Source: Prevotella sp. KH2C16 (lineage in GTDB: Bacteria; Bacteroidota; Bacteroidia; Bacteroidales; Bacteroidaceae). Taken from it: a stretch of DNA of 64,000 nt. Positions 8,623-17,964 of this stretch are shown piece after piece (position 1 is the first letter of the stretch; every line of letters starts with the position of its first letter). Position numbers and translations under genes: made by a program. The notes below the pieces were generated by a model, which saw only the letters and a program-made list of their open reading frames with translations, was not told the origin of the DNA and ran no database searches. The stretch is from NCBI RefSeq assembly GCF_900113305.1, contig NZ_FOOW01000010.1, positions 39,627 to 103,626 of the forward strand, read 5' to 3'.

Positions 8623-9461
8623 TTCCCAAGTTTCTTCTGCTGAATGGCATCGAGCAACGAGATGGCCGACTCCTCCATCTGAGCCGTGAGGTGGTCGATC
8701 TTCGAGAGAATATAGTTGTAGAACACCTGCAGAATGAGGGCTACGATGATACCGAAAATGGTTGTTATCAGCGCCACTTTCATTCCCGAGGCCACGATAG
8801 TGGGACTGATGTCTCCTGCCATCTGAATCTGGTCGAAGGCCATTACCATGCCTATGACGGTGCCCAGGAAGCCAAGAGACGGCGCGATGGCAATGAAAAG
8901 GGTAATCCACGAGCATCCCTTCTCCAGATTGGCAGACTGCACGGAACCATAAGAGGCTATGCTGCGCTCGATGGTCTCTATCGACTCGTCAATCCGGAGC
9001 AGCCCCTGATAGCAAATGCTCGCCACCGGACCTCTCGTTTCCCTGCACTGGCTCTTCGCCCCCTCGATGTCGTCGGCGGCTATCTTGTCCTCTAAATCAG
9101 CCACGAACTTCTTGGCATTGATTTCCGAAAGACTGAGATAAATGATGCGTTCGATACAGAAGGCAAGCCCCAGAACCAAGGCCAAGGCCACCAGCGACAT
9201 GAAACCGGCATTGCCCTCAATGAACTTTTTCTTCAAGGCCTGATGGAAACCCGTGGTCCCGCCGCCAATCATTGCCGTGTCTGCATCCTCCGTGGCAACG
9301 GCGTCCAGCTGTTGCGAAAGGGTGGAATCTATCCCCATTGCCTGAACCACTCTGCCTGCAGAGGCCGCAGAATCATCCTGTGCCTGCACCCGAAGGGCAG
9401 ACAGAAGCACCACGGCAATGAGAAAAGACTTGAACGACAACCTGTTTATCAGCTTCTTCAT
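8619..9461 (-). CDS. exbB: MotA/TolQ/ExbB proton-channel protein
   Basis: Proton-channel subunit of a TonB- or Tol-type energy-transducing complex in the inner membrane, 280 residues. A signal-like first helix (RLSFKSFLIAVVLLSALRV) precedes a periplasmic stretch. Three membrane segments follow in the ExbB order: about 80-105, 165-190 (GCSWITLFIAIAPSLGFLGTV) and 205-235. The signature APSLGFLGTVIGMVMAFDQI is intact, including the small residues and Thr lining the channel. The extra N-terminal segment is typical of Bacteroidetes ExbB. It is the first gene of the exbB - membrane protein - exbD - exbD operon, and it probably powers SusC-type transporters such as those encoded in this window (inference). 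Confidence 0.92.
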   Translation of the reverse strand: MKKLINRLSFKSFLIAVVLLSALRVQAQDDSAASAGRVVQAMGIDSTLSQQLDAVATEDADTAMIGGGTTGFHQALKKKFIEGNAGFMSLVALALVLGLAFCIERIIYLSLSEINAKKFVADLEDKIAADDIEGAKSQCRETRGPVASICYQGLLRIDESIETIERSIASYGSVQSANLEKGCSWITLFIAIAPSLGFLGTVIGMVMAFDQIQMAGDISPTIVASGMKVALITTIFGIIVALILQVFYNYILSKIDHLTAQMEESAISLLDAIQQKKLGK

Positions 9462-9528
9462 AATCTATTTTTCCGTTCTTAATCCGGCAGGGGCTTCTCT
9501 GGAAAACATCCCACACCGGCCGAGAGTG

Positions 9529-9559
9529 CAAAAATAAGCTATTTCCATTGAAATGCCAA
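9529..9559 (-). promoter_or_regulatory. Promoter of the exbB operon
   Basis: On the minus strand: -33 TTG (complement of 9557-9559), a 20-bp spacer, and -7 TATTTTTG (complement of 9529-9536). It lies about 65 bp before the exbB ATG. Confidence 0.65.
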
Positions 9560-9688
9560 GCGGATTTGTATAATATTTCTAAAAAACGAATCGATGGCAA
9601 TTGCACCATCCAGAAAGAAGTCTGATTATTCCCCACCGCCGCTCATAAATTAGACAATTTATAAATTGCAAAAATATTCTCGCTATTT

Positions 9689-9720
9689 TTGGGTAGTTCG
9701 GAAATTATATTGTAAATTTG
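9689..9720 (+). promoter_or_regulatory. Promoter of the ferredoxin gene
   Basis: -33 TTG at 9689-9691 and -7 TAAATTTG at 9713-9720, spaced 21 bp. A start near 9727 leaves a leader of about 78 nt before the ferredoxin ATG at 9805. The 9462-9804 gap otherwise holds only this and the divergent exbB promoter. Confidence 0.65.
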
Positions 9721-9804
9721 CATCGTCAATTGTAGGTATCATCATCCGAAAGACAAAAGAGAATTAAGAACAACATTATAATTTACTTAAAAACAAGATT
9801 TATT

Positions 9805-9975
9805 ATGGCTTATGTAATTGGTAACGACTGCATCGCTTGCGGTACATGTATTGATGAGTGCCCGGTAGGCGCTATTTCTGAAGGCGATATCTATCACATC
9901 GACGCTGATGCGTGCACAGAATGCGGCACATGTGCCAGCGTTTGCCCTAACGAGGCAATCTCTCTTCCTGAATAA
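9805..9975 (+). CDS. 2[4Fe-4S] ferredoxin (56 residues)
   Basis: Small soluble electron carrier of the clostridial type. The 56-residue reading frame has two complete cluster motifs: C9-x2-C12-x2-C15-x3-C19-P and C37-x2-C40-x2-C43-x3-C47-P, which bind two [4Fe-4S] clusters. It starts MAYVIGNDCIACG and ends NEAISLPE. It is likely to carry electrons for pyruvate:ferredoxin oxidoreductase and related anaerobic enzymes. It has its own Bacteroidetes promoter about 85 bp upstream and an intrinsic terminator about 35 bp downstream, so it is a single-gene, probably highly expressed unit. Confidence 0.95.
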   Translation: MAYVIGNDCIACGTCIDECPVGAISEGDIYHIDADACTECGTCASVCPNEAISLPE

Positions 9976-10008
9976 GAGACAAGCTCCTCCTTGCGGGGAT
10001 TTCAGAAT

Positions 10009-10051
10009 AAAAAGGCTGGCGGATGAAGTTCCTTTCTCTGCCGGTCTTTTT
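10009..10051 (+). terminator. Intrinsic terminator after the ferredoxin gene
   Basis: Bases 10009-10022 and 10038-10051 form a 14-bp stem with three G-U pairs. A T-run (TTTTTGTTT) follows. It also shows that the next gene must start well after 10051. Confidence 0.75.
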
Positions 10052-10148
10052 GTTTAAGCACGCAATAAACCCGAAAGAATCCCGTTTAGGATTCGGGACT
10101 CTACCTTTTTTCCCGGTGGAAAATATGCCAGACAAGAAGAAAAGAAAG

Positions 10149-10895
10149 ATGAAGCTACATTTCACGATTCTCCTCATCCTGCTCACGGGCATTCTGCCCG
10201 TCGCCGCTCAGGAACGCATGGTGCAAAACAGGCCGTATACCGACCTCAGGCCCGTGCATTTCGGGATTCTCGTAGGCACCCACGCGCAGGACCTGGAGTT
10301 CAACAACATCGGCGTGCAGACCATCGTCAACGAAGACGGGAGCGAGACACAGGCCCTCATAACCACAGATCAGAACCGGTGGGACGCAGGCTTGAATGTA
10401 GGCGTACTGGCCGAATTCCGCCTACACGAGAACTTTCAGTTCCGTGTGGCACCGGCTCTCTATTTCGGAAACCGCCACCTCACCTTCCATAATCACAAGG
10501 AAACCGACGGCTCCGGACAGCCCATCATGCAGCAACAAGACCTGAAGACCGTATATGTATCGTCGGCCTTGGACCTGATTTTTGCCGCCCCGCGCAGCAA
10601 CAACCACCGCCCTTATCTCATGGCAGGACTGAATCCGATGCTCAACCTGAGCGGCGGCGACCAAGACTACATCAAACTGAAGAAGATGGATGTCTTTGCA
10701 GAGGTCGGCGTGGGGTGCGATTTCTATCTGCCTTTCTTCAAGCTGCGCCCGGAGCTCAAGTTTCTTTTCGGCCTGACGAACAGCCTCGACACGAAGCATG
10801 CCGACAAATTGAAGGACGCCAACATGCGCCCCTACGCAAAATCAGTAGACAAGGCTCATTCAAAGATGATCGTGCTTACCTTCTATTTCGAGTGA
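10149..10895 (+). CDS. porT: PorT-like outer-membrane beta-barrel protein (type IX secretion)
   Basis: Secreted protein of 248 residues. The signal peptide is MKLHFTILLILLTGILPVAA, cut before QERMVQNRPY. The frame stays open back to 10023, but that would put the signal peptide 42 residues in and overlap the ferredoxin terminator, so I start at 10149. The mature N-terminus has the pattern RPYTDLRPVHFGILVGTHAQD, as in PorT, a part of the type IX (Por) secretion machinery. Alternating beta strands follow and it ends in an aromatic strand (LTFYFE). PorT in Porphyromonas is needed for export of sorting-tail proteins; one such tail is seen in this window at 33284-33733. A general PorT-family porin-like barrel remains possible. 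Confidence 0.7.
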   Translation: MKLHFTILLILLTGILPVAAQERMVQNRPYTDLRPVHFGILVGTHAQDLEFNNIGVQTIVNEDGSETQALITTDQNRWDAGLNVGVLAEFRLHENFQFRVAPALYFGNRHLTFHNHKETDGSGQPIMQQQDLKTVYVSSALDLIFAAPRSNNHRPYLMAGLNPMLNLSGGDQDYIKLKKMDVFAEVGVGCDFYLPFFKLRPELKFLFGLTNSLDTKHADKLKDANMRPYAKSVDKAHSKMIVLTFYFE

Positions 10896-10960
10896 GGCTT
10901 CCACCCCTCAAAAGAAACCATGGAAACACCTAAAAACAACAAACCAATAATTAAAACCAC

Positions 10961-12739
10961 ATGAAAACAAGCAAATTCTACACCCTTTTACTCTTACTAT
11001 GGTGCATCAGCCTCTCGGCAATCGCACAGACAGAGTGGCACAACCCCATGGACACCGCCGTCCCCTACATTGGCGGAAGAGCGTGGAATGCCGAGATCGG
11101 CAACCGTTCTTTCAACCGCATGCCCGACCGGTTCGAAGCTATCATGCCCAAGAGTGTATGGAGCCTGCAGAGCCAATGTGCCGGTCTGTCAGTGCGTTTC
11201 GTAAGCAATTCCAAGAACATCACCGTCAGATACGGCCTTGCCTTCAACGCCGACGGCAACCGCAACATGGCTCCGCTCAACCATTCAGGCGTAGACCTCT
11301 ACGGAAAGACTGCCGACGGCGACTATCACTGGATAGGAACCCACATGAGCTGGAAGTGGACAAGTAGCAAGACAGACACCATTTCCATGCGCTGGGAACG
11401 ACTCTCCCCCCCCTCGCACAAGGAACGCGGCATAGAATATGTGCTCTACCTTCCCAACTACAACAGGCTCAAATATGTGGAAATAGGTGTCGACAAGGGT
11501 GCCCAGTTCCAATTCCTCCACGAGAGCGCGGAGCGTCCCGTGGTCGTCTATGGCTCCAGCATCATTCAGGGAGCCTCCCCCTCGCGCCCCGGACTGATGA
11601 TAACCAACCTCGTGCAGAGGGAACTCGGCTATCCCATCGTCAACCTCGGCTTCTCGGGCTCGGCACGAATGGAGACCCCGCTCTTCGACGCCATGTCGGA
11701 AATAGACGCCCGCGCCTTTGTCATCGACCCGATGCCCAACAGCTTCCGGTTAGACCGCGACACCATCATCAACCGCGCCAAGCGGGGCGTCTACAAGCTG
11801 CGCAGCAAGAGCCAGGCTCCCATCCTGCTCGTAGAAGCCCACGGCATGGGCGACAAAGTGTTCCGTGCCGATGTCGAGGACATGTACCGCAAGGGCGACA
11901 GCTACCTGCACGAGGCCTACCAGCAGTTGCAGGCCGAAGGCGTGAAAGGACTCTACTACCTGCCGCACAGCGACATCGACATGCAGGACAACGACATGGT
12001 GGAGGGCTCGCACCCCAACGACCTCGGCAACCGGATATATGCCGACGCCTACGAGAAGAAGCTCCGCGAAATGCTGCAGGAAGACGAATGGAACAAGCGA
12101 TACCCTCCCGTAACGCAGCGACGCGACGGATGCTATGAGTGGATGGCGCGGCACAATGCCGTCATCGCCCTCAACCACACCACCAACCCCGAGATCCTGC
12201 TCATCGGCAACTCGATAACCCACTTCTGGGGAGGCAACCCCCAGATGGGCTTTAACAACGGCGGGGAGGCCTGGAACAAGACTTTCGGAAAACGCCGCGT
12301 AACCAACATGGGCTTCGGATGGGACCGCATAGAGAATGTTTTCTGGCGTATCTACCACGGTGAGCTCGAGGGATGCTCGCCCAAGCACATCTGCCTGCTC
12401 ATCGGCATCAACAACTATGCCAACAAGGCGGAAGACATAGCACAAGGCATCGTCGACCTCGCCGCCCTCATCCGCAAGCGGCAGCCACAGGCCAAGTTGC
12501 ACATCATCAAAGTATATCCTGCCCGGAACCGCGAGGAGAAGGTGGCCCGAATCAACCGACTGCTCGAAGCGAAGCTCGTGTGCGACGACCACACCGACCT
12601 GCTCGACTTCAACAAGAGCCTCCTCCTGCCAGACGGAAGCGGAAAGATAGACCCGCAATTCTTCGGCAGCGACGGGCTGCACCCCAACGAAAAGGGATAC
12701 ACCGTCATCGGAAAGCAACTGAAGAAACACTTGAAGTAA
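10961..12739 (+). CDS. Tandem SGNH/GDSL hydrolase with GxDLY domain
   Basis: Secreted esterase of 592 residues with two catalytic modules. A signal peptide (to about A22) is followed by a beta-rich N-terminal domain holding the GxDLY hallmark (SGVDLYG at about 109-115). The first SGNH module has YGSSIIQGAS (nucleophile Ser200), GFSGSARM, and the closing Asp-x-x-His region GSHPNDLGN. The second begins near residue 400: LLIGNSITHFWGG, NMGFGWDRIEN, LIGINNYAN and SDGLHPNEKGY, a full SGNH set. It probably removes acyl groups from plant or microbial glycans in the periplasm. A tandem with both active sites intact is less usual than a single domain. It stands alone, with a strong hairpin downstream. 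Confidence 0.88.
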   Translation: MKTSKFYTLLLLLWCISLSAIAQTEWHNPMDTAVPYIGGRAWNAEIGNRSFNRMPDRFEAIMPKSVWSLQSQCAGLSVRFVSNSKNITVRYGLAFNADGNRNMAPLNHSGVDLYGKTADGDYHWIGTHMSWKWTSSKTDTISMRWERLSPPSHKERGIEYVLYLPNYNRLKYVEIGVDKGAQFQFLHESAERPVVVYGSSIIQGASPSRPGLMITNLVQRELGYPIVNLGFSGSARMETPLFDAMSEIDARAFVIDPMPNSFRLDRDTIINRAKRGVYKLRSKSQAPILLVEAHGMGDKVFRADVEDMYRKGDSYLHEAYQQLQAEGVKGLYYLPHSDIDMQDNDMVEGSHPNDLGNRIYADAYEKKLREMLQEDEWNKRYPPVTQRRDGCYEWMARHNAVIALNHTTNPEILLIGNSITHFWGGNPQMGFNNGGEAWNKTFGKRRVTNMGFGWDRIENVFWRIYHGELEGCSPKHICLLIGINNYANKAEDIAQGIVDLAALIRKRQPQAKLHIIKVYPARNREEKVARINRLLEAKLVCDDHTDLLDFNKSLLLPDGSGKIDPQFFGSDGLHPNEKGYTVIGKQLKKHLK

Positions 12740-12806
12740 CGGCCGCTGCCATCCCGGCAGTCGCCCCCGCCCCCTGCGCCCGCACCAAGCGGCGAAAAGA
12801 ATAATG

Positions 12807-12850
12807 ACCCCAGCCCCCGGCCGACACACTCAAAGGCCGGGGGCTGGGGT
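12807..12850 (+). terminator. Strong G+C hairpin after the SGNH gene
   Basis: A perfect 16-bp stem (ACCCCAGCCCCCGGCC at 12807-12822, complement at 12835-12850) closes a 12-nt loop. No clear T-run follows, so it may act as a rho-independent-like stop or as a 3'-end stabiliser. Confidence 0.6.
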
Positions 12851-12965
12851 TGCATATGAGTCCTCATGGCGCGCCAAGCCCTGCCCTTAAAGGAGCAAGT
12901 CCTGACAATCATGCATGAAAAAGCACGATCCATATGACAGATTCTTAAAAAAACGGCACGATTGC

Positions 12966-12996
12966 TTGCACATCCCAACATAAATGCTTAATTTTG
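12966..12996 (+). promoter_or_regulatory. Probable promoter of the leucine operon
   Basis: -33 TTG at 12966-12968, a 20-bp spacer, and -7 TAATTTTG at 12989-12996. A start near 13003 would give a leader of almost 300 nt before leuC, long enough for control by RNA structure. Confidence 0.6.
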
Positions 12997-13002
12997 TAAT
13001 CA

Positions 13003-13298
13003 AGACAAAAGAAACAAGCCGGCGATACCCGCAGACACCCCGCCGGGCATGAGCGAAAGCCGACGGCACAGGCCGCGACAGGGAAAACGGCGTGCGGCGG
13101 TATGTCCTTCACCGGCAAGCGATATCGACGGCCGCCATTTACCGGCTGATTACCAGTAAGTGGTAAAGGTGTTACCAGCCGTTGGTAATGACATTACACG
13201 CCGCTTGTAACACGATTACACACGGCGTGTAATAAAGTCGGAAGCTGCCCCCGTCGGCAGCCGCCCTTGTTTCGTAAAAAGATAAATGCCGCTATAGA
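13003..13298 (+). promoter_or_regulatory. Long untranslated leader of the leu operon
   Basis: About 296 nt with no convincing gene. The first half is G+C-rich. The second half holds four 17-bp palindromes (13150-13232). A short hairpin follows at 13244-13261 (GCTGCC, 6-nt loop, GGCAGC), with CGCCCTTGTTT after it, 30-odd bases before leuC. No leucine-codon-rich leader peptide is visible, so classical Leu attenuation is not supported. Confidence 0.45.
13150..13232. repeat. Array of four 17-bp palindromes with exact 22-bp period (leu leader)
   Basis: Units start at 13150, 13172, 13194 and 13216, exactly 22 bp apart, and each is 17 bp: TTACCAGTAAGTGGTAA, TTACCAGCCGTTGGTAA, TTACACGCCGCTTGTAA and TTACACACGGCGTGTAA. 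All share TTAC-N9-GTAA, with 5-nt spacers. A second array of the same form lies at 24544-24626. Confidence 0.85.
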
Positions 13299-14690
13299 AT
13301 GAATACTTTGTTTGACAAGATTTGGGATAAGCATGTGGTTCAGACCATTACCGACGGTCCCACACAGCTGTATATCGACCGCCTCTACTGCCACGAGGTA
13401 ACGACCCCACAGGCGTTCGACGGGCTCCGGGAGCGAGGACTGAAATGCATGCGCCCCGGGCAGATTATCTGCATGCCCGACCACAACCTGCCCACACACG
13501 ACCAGGACAAGCCCATTGCCGACCCCGTGGGCAGGAAGCAGGTGGATGCCCTCGACAGAAACTGTGCCGACTTCGGGCTGACGGAATACAAGATGAACAC
13601 CAAGGACAACGGCATCGTGCATGTCGTGGGCCCGGAAAAGGGGCTCTCGCTGCCGGGCATGACCATCGTCTGCGGCGACTCCCACACCAGCACGCACGGC
13701 GCCGTGGGGGCGATAGCCTTCGGCATAGGCACCAGCGAGGTGGAAATGGTGATGGCCTCGCAGTGCGTTCTCCAGCAGAAGCCCAAGTCTATGCGCATCA
13801 GCATCCACGGCAGCCTCGGCCCCGGCGTTACCGCCAAGGACCTCGCACTCTTCCTCATGGCAAGGCTCACCACCTCGGGAGCCACCGGCTACTTCGTGGA
13901 ATATGCCGGTCAAGCGGTCAGGGAGCTTTCCATGGAAGGGCGGCTCACCCTCTGCAACCTCTCCATCGAGATGGGGGCACGGGGCGGATTCGTGGCTCCC
14001 GACGAGACCACCTTCGAATACCTCCAAGGCCGCGAGCATGCGCCGAAAGGAGAAAAGTGGACCCGCGCCGTAGCCTACTGGCGCACCCTGCGGAGCGGCG
14101 ACGATGCCGTGTTCGACAAGGAGGTGGAATTCGACGCTGCCGACATCGAGCCGCGCATCACCTACGGCACCAATCCCGGCATGGGCATAGGCATCAGCGA
14201 GCGCATCCCACGCCTTGAGGACATCGCCGAAAGGCAACAGGCGGCGTTCATGAAATCACTCCGTTACATGGGCTTGGAGCCCGGCAGGCCGCTGCTCGGG
14301 CTGCCCGTGGACTATGTGTTCCTCGGTGCCTGTACCAACGGGCGCATAGAAGACTTCCGTGCCTTTGCCTCCATCGTGCAGGGAAAACACAAGGCCGAAG
14401 GCATCACGGCGTGGCTCGTGCCCGGCTCATGGGCCGTGGAACGGCAGATACGCGACGAGGGACTGGACCGCATCCTGCAGGCGGCGGGATTCGAAATCCG
14501 GCAGCCGGGCTGCTCGGCATGCCTGGCCATGAACGACGACAAGGTGCCTACGGGCAAATACTGCGTCGCCACGAGCAACCGCAACTTTGAAGGCCGGCAG
14601 GGGCCGGGGGCGCGCACCATCCTCGCCTCACCGCTCGTTGCGGCCGCAGCGGCAATAACAGGTAAGATAACAGACCCACGAACACTATGA
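13299..14690 (+). CDS. leuC: 3-isopropylmalate dehydratase, large subunit
   Basis: With LeuD it interconverts 2- and 3-isopropylmalate in leucine synthesis, using a [4Fe-4S] cluster. The 463 residues are normal for the family. Visible signatures are [14 protein letters not shown] at the start, [20 protein letters not shown], the first cluster Cys in FLGACTNGR, and the other two Cys in [13 protein letters not shown]. The C-terminal [15 protein letters not shown] block is the usual aconitase-family end. Its stop overlaps the leuD start (ATGA), which makes translational coupling likely. It is the first gene of the cluster behind a long leader. No standard leuA lies upstream. Confidence 0.97.
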   Translation: MNTLFDKIWDKHVVQTITDGPTQLYIDRLYCHEVTTPQAFDGLRERGLKCMRPGQIICMPDHNLPTHDQDKPIADPVGRKQVDALDRNCADFGLTEYKMNTKDNGIVHVVGPEKGLSLPGMTIVCGDSHTSTHGAVGAIAFGIGTSEVEMVMASQCVLQQKPKSMRISIHGSLGPGVTAKDLALFLMARLTTSGATGYFVEYAGQAVRELSMEGRLTLCNLSIEMGARGGFVAPDETTFEYLQGREHAPKGEKWTRAVAYWRTLRSGDDAVFDKEVEFDAADIEPRITYGTNPGMGIGISERIPRLEDIAERQQAAFMKSLRYMGLEPGRPLLGLPVDYVFLGACTNGRIEDFRAFASIVQGKHKAEGITAWLVPGSWAVERQIRDEGLDRILQAAGFEIRQPGCSACLAMNDDKVPTGKYCVATSNRNFEGRQGPGARTILASPLVAAAAAITGKITDPRTL

Positions 14691-15277
14691 AACAGAAATT
14701 CGACATCATAACAAGCAGCTGCGTTCCCCTCCCCCTGGAGAACATAGACACCGACCAGATCATCCCCTCGCGCTATCTGAAGGCCACCGACAAGAAAGGC
14801 TTCGGCGACAACCTCTTCCGCGACTGGCGATATAACGAGGACGGGTCGGCAAGGCAAGACTTCGTGCTGAACGACCCCTCCTACGGCGGGTGCATCCTCG
14901 TGGCGGGCAAGAACTTCGGCTGCGGCTCCTCCCGTGAGCACGCGGCATGGGCCATAGCGGGCTATGGATTCCGCGTGGTCATCAGCTCGTTCTTCGCCGA
15001 CATCCACAAGAACAACGAGCTCAACAACTTCGTCTTGCCGGTGGCGGTCAGCGAGAAATTCCTGAAAGAGCTTTTCGACTGCATCGACGGCGACCACCAG
15101 ACGCAGGTAAGGGTAGACTTGCCCCGCCAGACGGTTACCAACCTTGCAACAGGCCACGGCGAGCACTTCGAAATCAACGGCTATAAGAAGCACTGCCTGA
15201 CGAACGGACTTGACGACATAGACTATCTGCTGGAGAACAAAGACAAAATAGAAGCATGGGAACAGTCGAACAAATAG
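14687..15277 (+). CDS. leuD: 3-isopropylmalate dehydratase, small subunit
   Basis: Swivel-domain partner of LeuC, 196 residues. It carries the family blocks [35 protein letters not shown] and [18 protein letters not shown], which place substrate-contacting residues next to the LeuC cluster. It begins inside the leuC stop and runs 22 bp into the start of the next gene, so the three genes are tightly coupled. Confidence 0.97.
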   Translation: MKQKFDIITSSCVPLPLENIDTDQIIPSRYLKATDKKGFGDNLFRDWRYNEDGSARQDFVLNDPSYGGCILVAGKNFGCGSSREHAAWAIAGYGFRVVISSFFADIHKNNELNNFVLPVAVSEKFLKELFDCIDGDHQTQVRVDLPRQTVTNLATGHGEHFEINGYKKHCLTNGLDDIDYLLENKDKIEAWEQSNK

Positions 15278-16830
15278 CCGGCCGCTACCGCCCCACGCCG
15301 CCATCGATAGAAATCATGGACTCCACCCTGCGCGACGGCGAGCAGACCAACGGGGTCTCCTTTCAGCCGCACGAGAAGCTCGTGATAGCCCGCATGCTGC
15401 TCCGCGATGTCAATGTAGACCGTATCGAGGTGGGCTCGGCCCGGGTCTCAGACGGCGAGAAAGAGGCTGTCAGGATGATCTGCCGCAGTGCCGAGCGCGA
15501 CGGAATGATAGGTCGCATCGAGGTATTGGGCTTTGTAGACGGCCATCTCTCCGTCGACTGGATCAAGGATTGCGGCGGACAGATAATCAACCTGCTGGCC
15601 AAAGGCAGCCTCAGACACTGCACGCAGCAGCTCCACAAGTCGCCCGAAGAACATCTGGACGACATCAGCCGGGTAATCGACTATGCCCAGCGGCAGCAGA
15701 TGAGCATAAATCTCTACCTCGAAGACTGGAGCAACGGCATGAAGGAATCTCCCGAATATGTCTATCGGATGATGGAAAGATTCAGGGATGCACCCGTCAA
15801 ACGCTTCCTCCTCGCCGACACCCTGGGCATCATGAATCCGCTGCAATGCGTGGAATACATCCATAAAATGGTGAAGCGCTACCCCGACAAGCACTTCGAT
15901 TTCCATGCCCACAACGACTACGACCTCGCCGTATCCAACTCTCTCGCAGCCGTATTAAGCGGCTGCAAGGGACTTCATGTTACCGTGAACGGGCTCGGCG
16001 AGCGTTGTGGCAACGCCCCCCTGTCAAGCGTGCAGGCCATCCTGAAGGATCACTTCCATGCCCGCACGAACATCCGGGAAGACAAGCTCAACGCCGTCAG
16101 CCGGCTTGTGGAAGGCTATAGCGGCATCGCCGTGGCTCCCAACCAGCCCATCGTGGGAGACAATGTGTTTACGCAAGTAGCGGGCGTGCATGCCGACGGC
16201 GACAACAAGGACAACCTCTATTGCAACGATCTTGTCCCGGAGCGGTTCGGCAGAAAGCGCGCCTACGCCCTCGGAAAGACCAGCGGACAGGCCAACATTG
16301 CCCAGAACCTGAAGGAGCTGGGACTGGAACTCACGCCCGAGCAGACCCGCAAGGTTACGGAAAGAATCAACCAGCTCGGCGACCGCAAGGAAATCGTTAC
16401 ACAGGACGACCTCCCCTACATCGTGAGCGATGTGCTCAAGCACGATGTGAACAATGAAAAGGTAAAGCTGCTCAGCTACATGGTCAGCACCACCTACGGC
16501 CTGAAGCCCATGGCCAGCATAAAGGTTGAGATCAACGGAATGACCTATGATGCCGAGGCTACCGGCGACGGGCAGTATGATGCCTTCGTAAAGGCACTGC
16601 GCAAAATATACAAGGAGAAGCTCAATCGCACCTTCCCCCTCCTGGCAAACTATGCCGTTACCATCCCTCCCGGCGGCCGCACCGACGCCCTGGTGCAGAC
16701 TATCATCACCTGGCACAACGGCGACAAGCTGCTCCGCACCCGCGGACTGGATGCCGACCAGACGGAAGCAGCCATCAAGGCCACCTTCAAGATGCTCAAC
16801 ATCATCGAGGAAGAGATGCCAGGAAACTGA
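15256..16830 (+). CDS. 2-isopropylmalate synthase / citramalate synthase family protein
   Basis: DRE-TIM metallolyase of 524 residues that condenses acetyl-CoA with a 2-keto acid. The barrel starts [19 protein letters not shown] (catalytic Arg-Asp in LRDGEQ). The metal ligands are in [12 protein letters not shown], with [12 protein letters not shown] beyond. After the barrel comes a linker (residues about 290-370), then a LeuA-type allosteric domain to the C-terminus ([19 protein letters not shown]). In Bacteroides a gene like this sits between leuD and leuB next to a second, standard leuA (from memory), and it has been thought of as a second LeuA or a citramalate synthase. Here it is the only such gene in the cluster, so its substrate, 2-ketoisovalerate or pyruvate, is open. 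The start is fixed by the N-terminal barrel strand and overlaps leuD. Confidence 0.85.
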   Translation: MGTVEQIAGRYRPTPPSIEIMDSTLRDGEQTNGVSFQPHEKLVIARMLLRDVNVDRIEVGSARVSDGEKEAVRMICRSAERDGMIGRIEVLGFVDGHLSVDWIKDCGGQIINLLAKGSLRHCTQQLHKSPEEHLDDISRVIDYAQRQQMSINLYLEDWSNGMKESPEYVYRMMERFRDAPVKRFLLADTLGIMNPLQCVEYIHKMVKRYPDKHFDFHAHNDYDLAVSNSLAAVLSGCKGLHVTVNGLGERCGNAPLSSVQAILKDHFHARTNIREDKLNAVSRLVEGYSGIAVAPNQPIVGDNVFTQVAGVHADGDNKDNLYCNDLVPERFGRKRAYALGKTSGQANIAQNLKELGLELTPEQTRKVTERINQLGDRKEIVTQDDLPYIVSDVLKHDVNNEKVKLLSYMVSTTYGLKPMASIKVEINGMTYDAEATGDGQYDAFVKALRKIYKEKLNRTFPLLANYAVTIPPGGRTDALVQTIITWHNGDKLLRTRGLDADQTEAAIKATFKMLNIIEEEMPGN

Positions 16831-16880
16831 CCAGACGGCATCCTGACAACATGAGATTATAACCTAAAACAAACTGCCAT

Positions 16881-17945
16881 ATGAAACTGAAAATTGCCAT
16901 ATTGCCCGGCGACGGCATCGGGCCGGAGGTGATGAGACAAGGCATCGCCACGATGGATGCCATCGCCAGGAAGTTCGGACACGAGTTCGAATACAGCGAA
17001 GCACTCTGCGGAGCCCATGGAATAGAGGCCGTAGGCGATCCTTTCCCTGACTCCACCTTCCAGGTTTGCATGGATGCCGACGCCGTGCTTTTTGCTGCCG
17101 TCGGCGACCCGAAGTACGACAACGACCCTACAGCCAAGGTCCGGCCGGAGACGGGACTGCTTGCCATGCGCAAGAAGCTGGGCTTGTTTGCAAACATTCG
17201 CCCCGTGCAGACCTTCGAATGCCTGCTCCACAATTCACCGTTGCGCAAGGAATTGATCAAGGGAGCCGACTTCGTCGTCATCCGCGAACTGACCGGAGGC
17301 ATGTATTTCGGCGAGAAATATCAGGACAACGACAAGGCCTACGACACCGATTTCTACAGCCGGCCGGAGATAGAGCGCATCCTGAAGGTGGGGTTTGAAT
17401 ATGCCCGCCGGCGCAAAAGGCATCTCACCGTGGTCGACAAGGCCAATGTCCTGGCTTCAAGTCGCCTGTGGCGGCAGATCGCAAAGGAGATGGAGCCGCA
17501 CTATCCAGAGGTTACCACCGACTATATGTTCATCGACAACGCCTCCATGCGCGTCCTCACGGAGCCCCGCTTCTTTGATGTCATTGTTACGGAGAACACT
17601 TTCGGCGACATCCTCACCGACGAGACGAGCTGCATCACGGGAAGTATGGGGCTGCAACCATCGGCTTCGCTGGGCGAGCACACCCCGCTCTTCGAACCCG
17701 TACACGGCTCTTGGCCGCAGGCCGCAGGACAAAACCTCGCCAACCCCATTGCCCAGATACTCTCTGCTGCCATGCTGCTTGAGCACTTCAGTCTGAAGGA
17801 AGAAGGGGCGCTTGTCCGCGAAGCTGTCTCCGCAAGCCTGGACGCGAACATCCGCACGCCCGAGATACAAGTGAAGGGAGGTGCCCGCTACGGCACGAAA
17901 GAGGTCGGCGAATGGATAGCCAACTATATTGCAACCAAAGGATAA
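16881..17945 (+). CDS. leuB: 3-isopropylmalate dehydrogenase
   Basis: NAD-dependent oxidative decarboxylase that makes 2-ketoisocaproate from 3-isopropylmalate; homodimer, 354 residues. The Rossmann-like start [15 protein letters not shown] is clear. Substrate and metal residues lie in the Arg-rich stretch [13 protein letters not shown], in [12 protein letters not shown], in the Lys region [15 protein letters not shown], and in [13 protein letters not shown]. The nucleotide-binding end is [19 protein letters not shown]. It follows the LeuA-like gene by 50 bp and ends the cluster, facing the capA-like gene tail to tail across 19 bp. Confidence 0.97.
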   Translation: MKLKIAILPGDGIGPEVMRQGIATMDAIARKFGHEFEYSEALCGAHGIEAVGDPFPDSTFQVCMDADAVLFAAVGDPKYDNDPTAKVRPETGLLAMRKKLGLFANIRPVQTFECLLHNSPLRKELIKGADFVVIRELTGGMYFGEKYQDNDKAYDTDFYSRPEIERILKVGFEYARRRKRHLTVVDKANVLASSRLWRQIAKEMEPHYPEVTTDYMFIDNASMRVLTEPRFFDVIVTENTFGDILTDETSCITGSMGLQPSASLGEHTPLFEPVHGSWPQAAGQNLANPIAQILSAAMLLEHFSLKEEGALVREAVSASLDANIRTPEIQVKGGARYGTKEVGEWIANYIATKG

Positions 17946-17964
17946 AGCATCTTGAGCCGGACTC

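Noticed and set aside
8623..8916. Longer start for the four-helix membrane protein
   Set aside because: The extension only reads through exbB in another frame; ATGA coupling supports 8622.
10023..10148. Longer N-terminus for the PorT-like protein
   Set aside because: It overlaps the ferredoxin terminator and would place the signal peptide 42 residues inside the protein.
13049..13159. 36-codon frame in the leu leader as a Leu attenuation peptide
   Set aside because: It has hardly any Leu codons, is Arg-rich as expected from G+C-rich non-coding sequence, and has no ribosome site.
13150..13232. CRISPR array
   Set aside because: The repeats are 17 bp with 5-nt spacers, far too short, and no cas gene is present.
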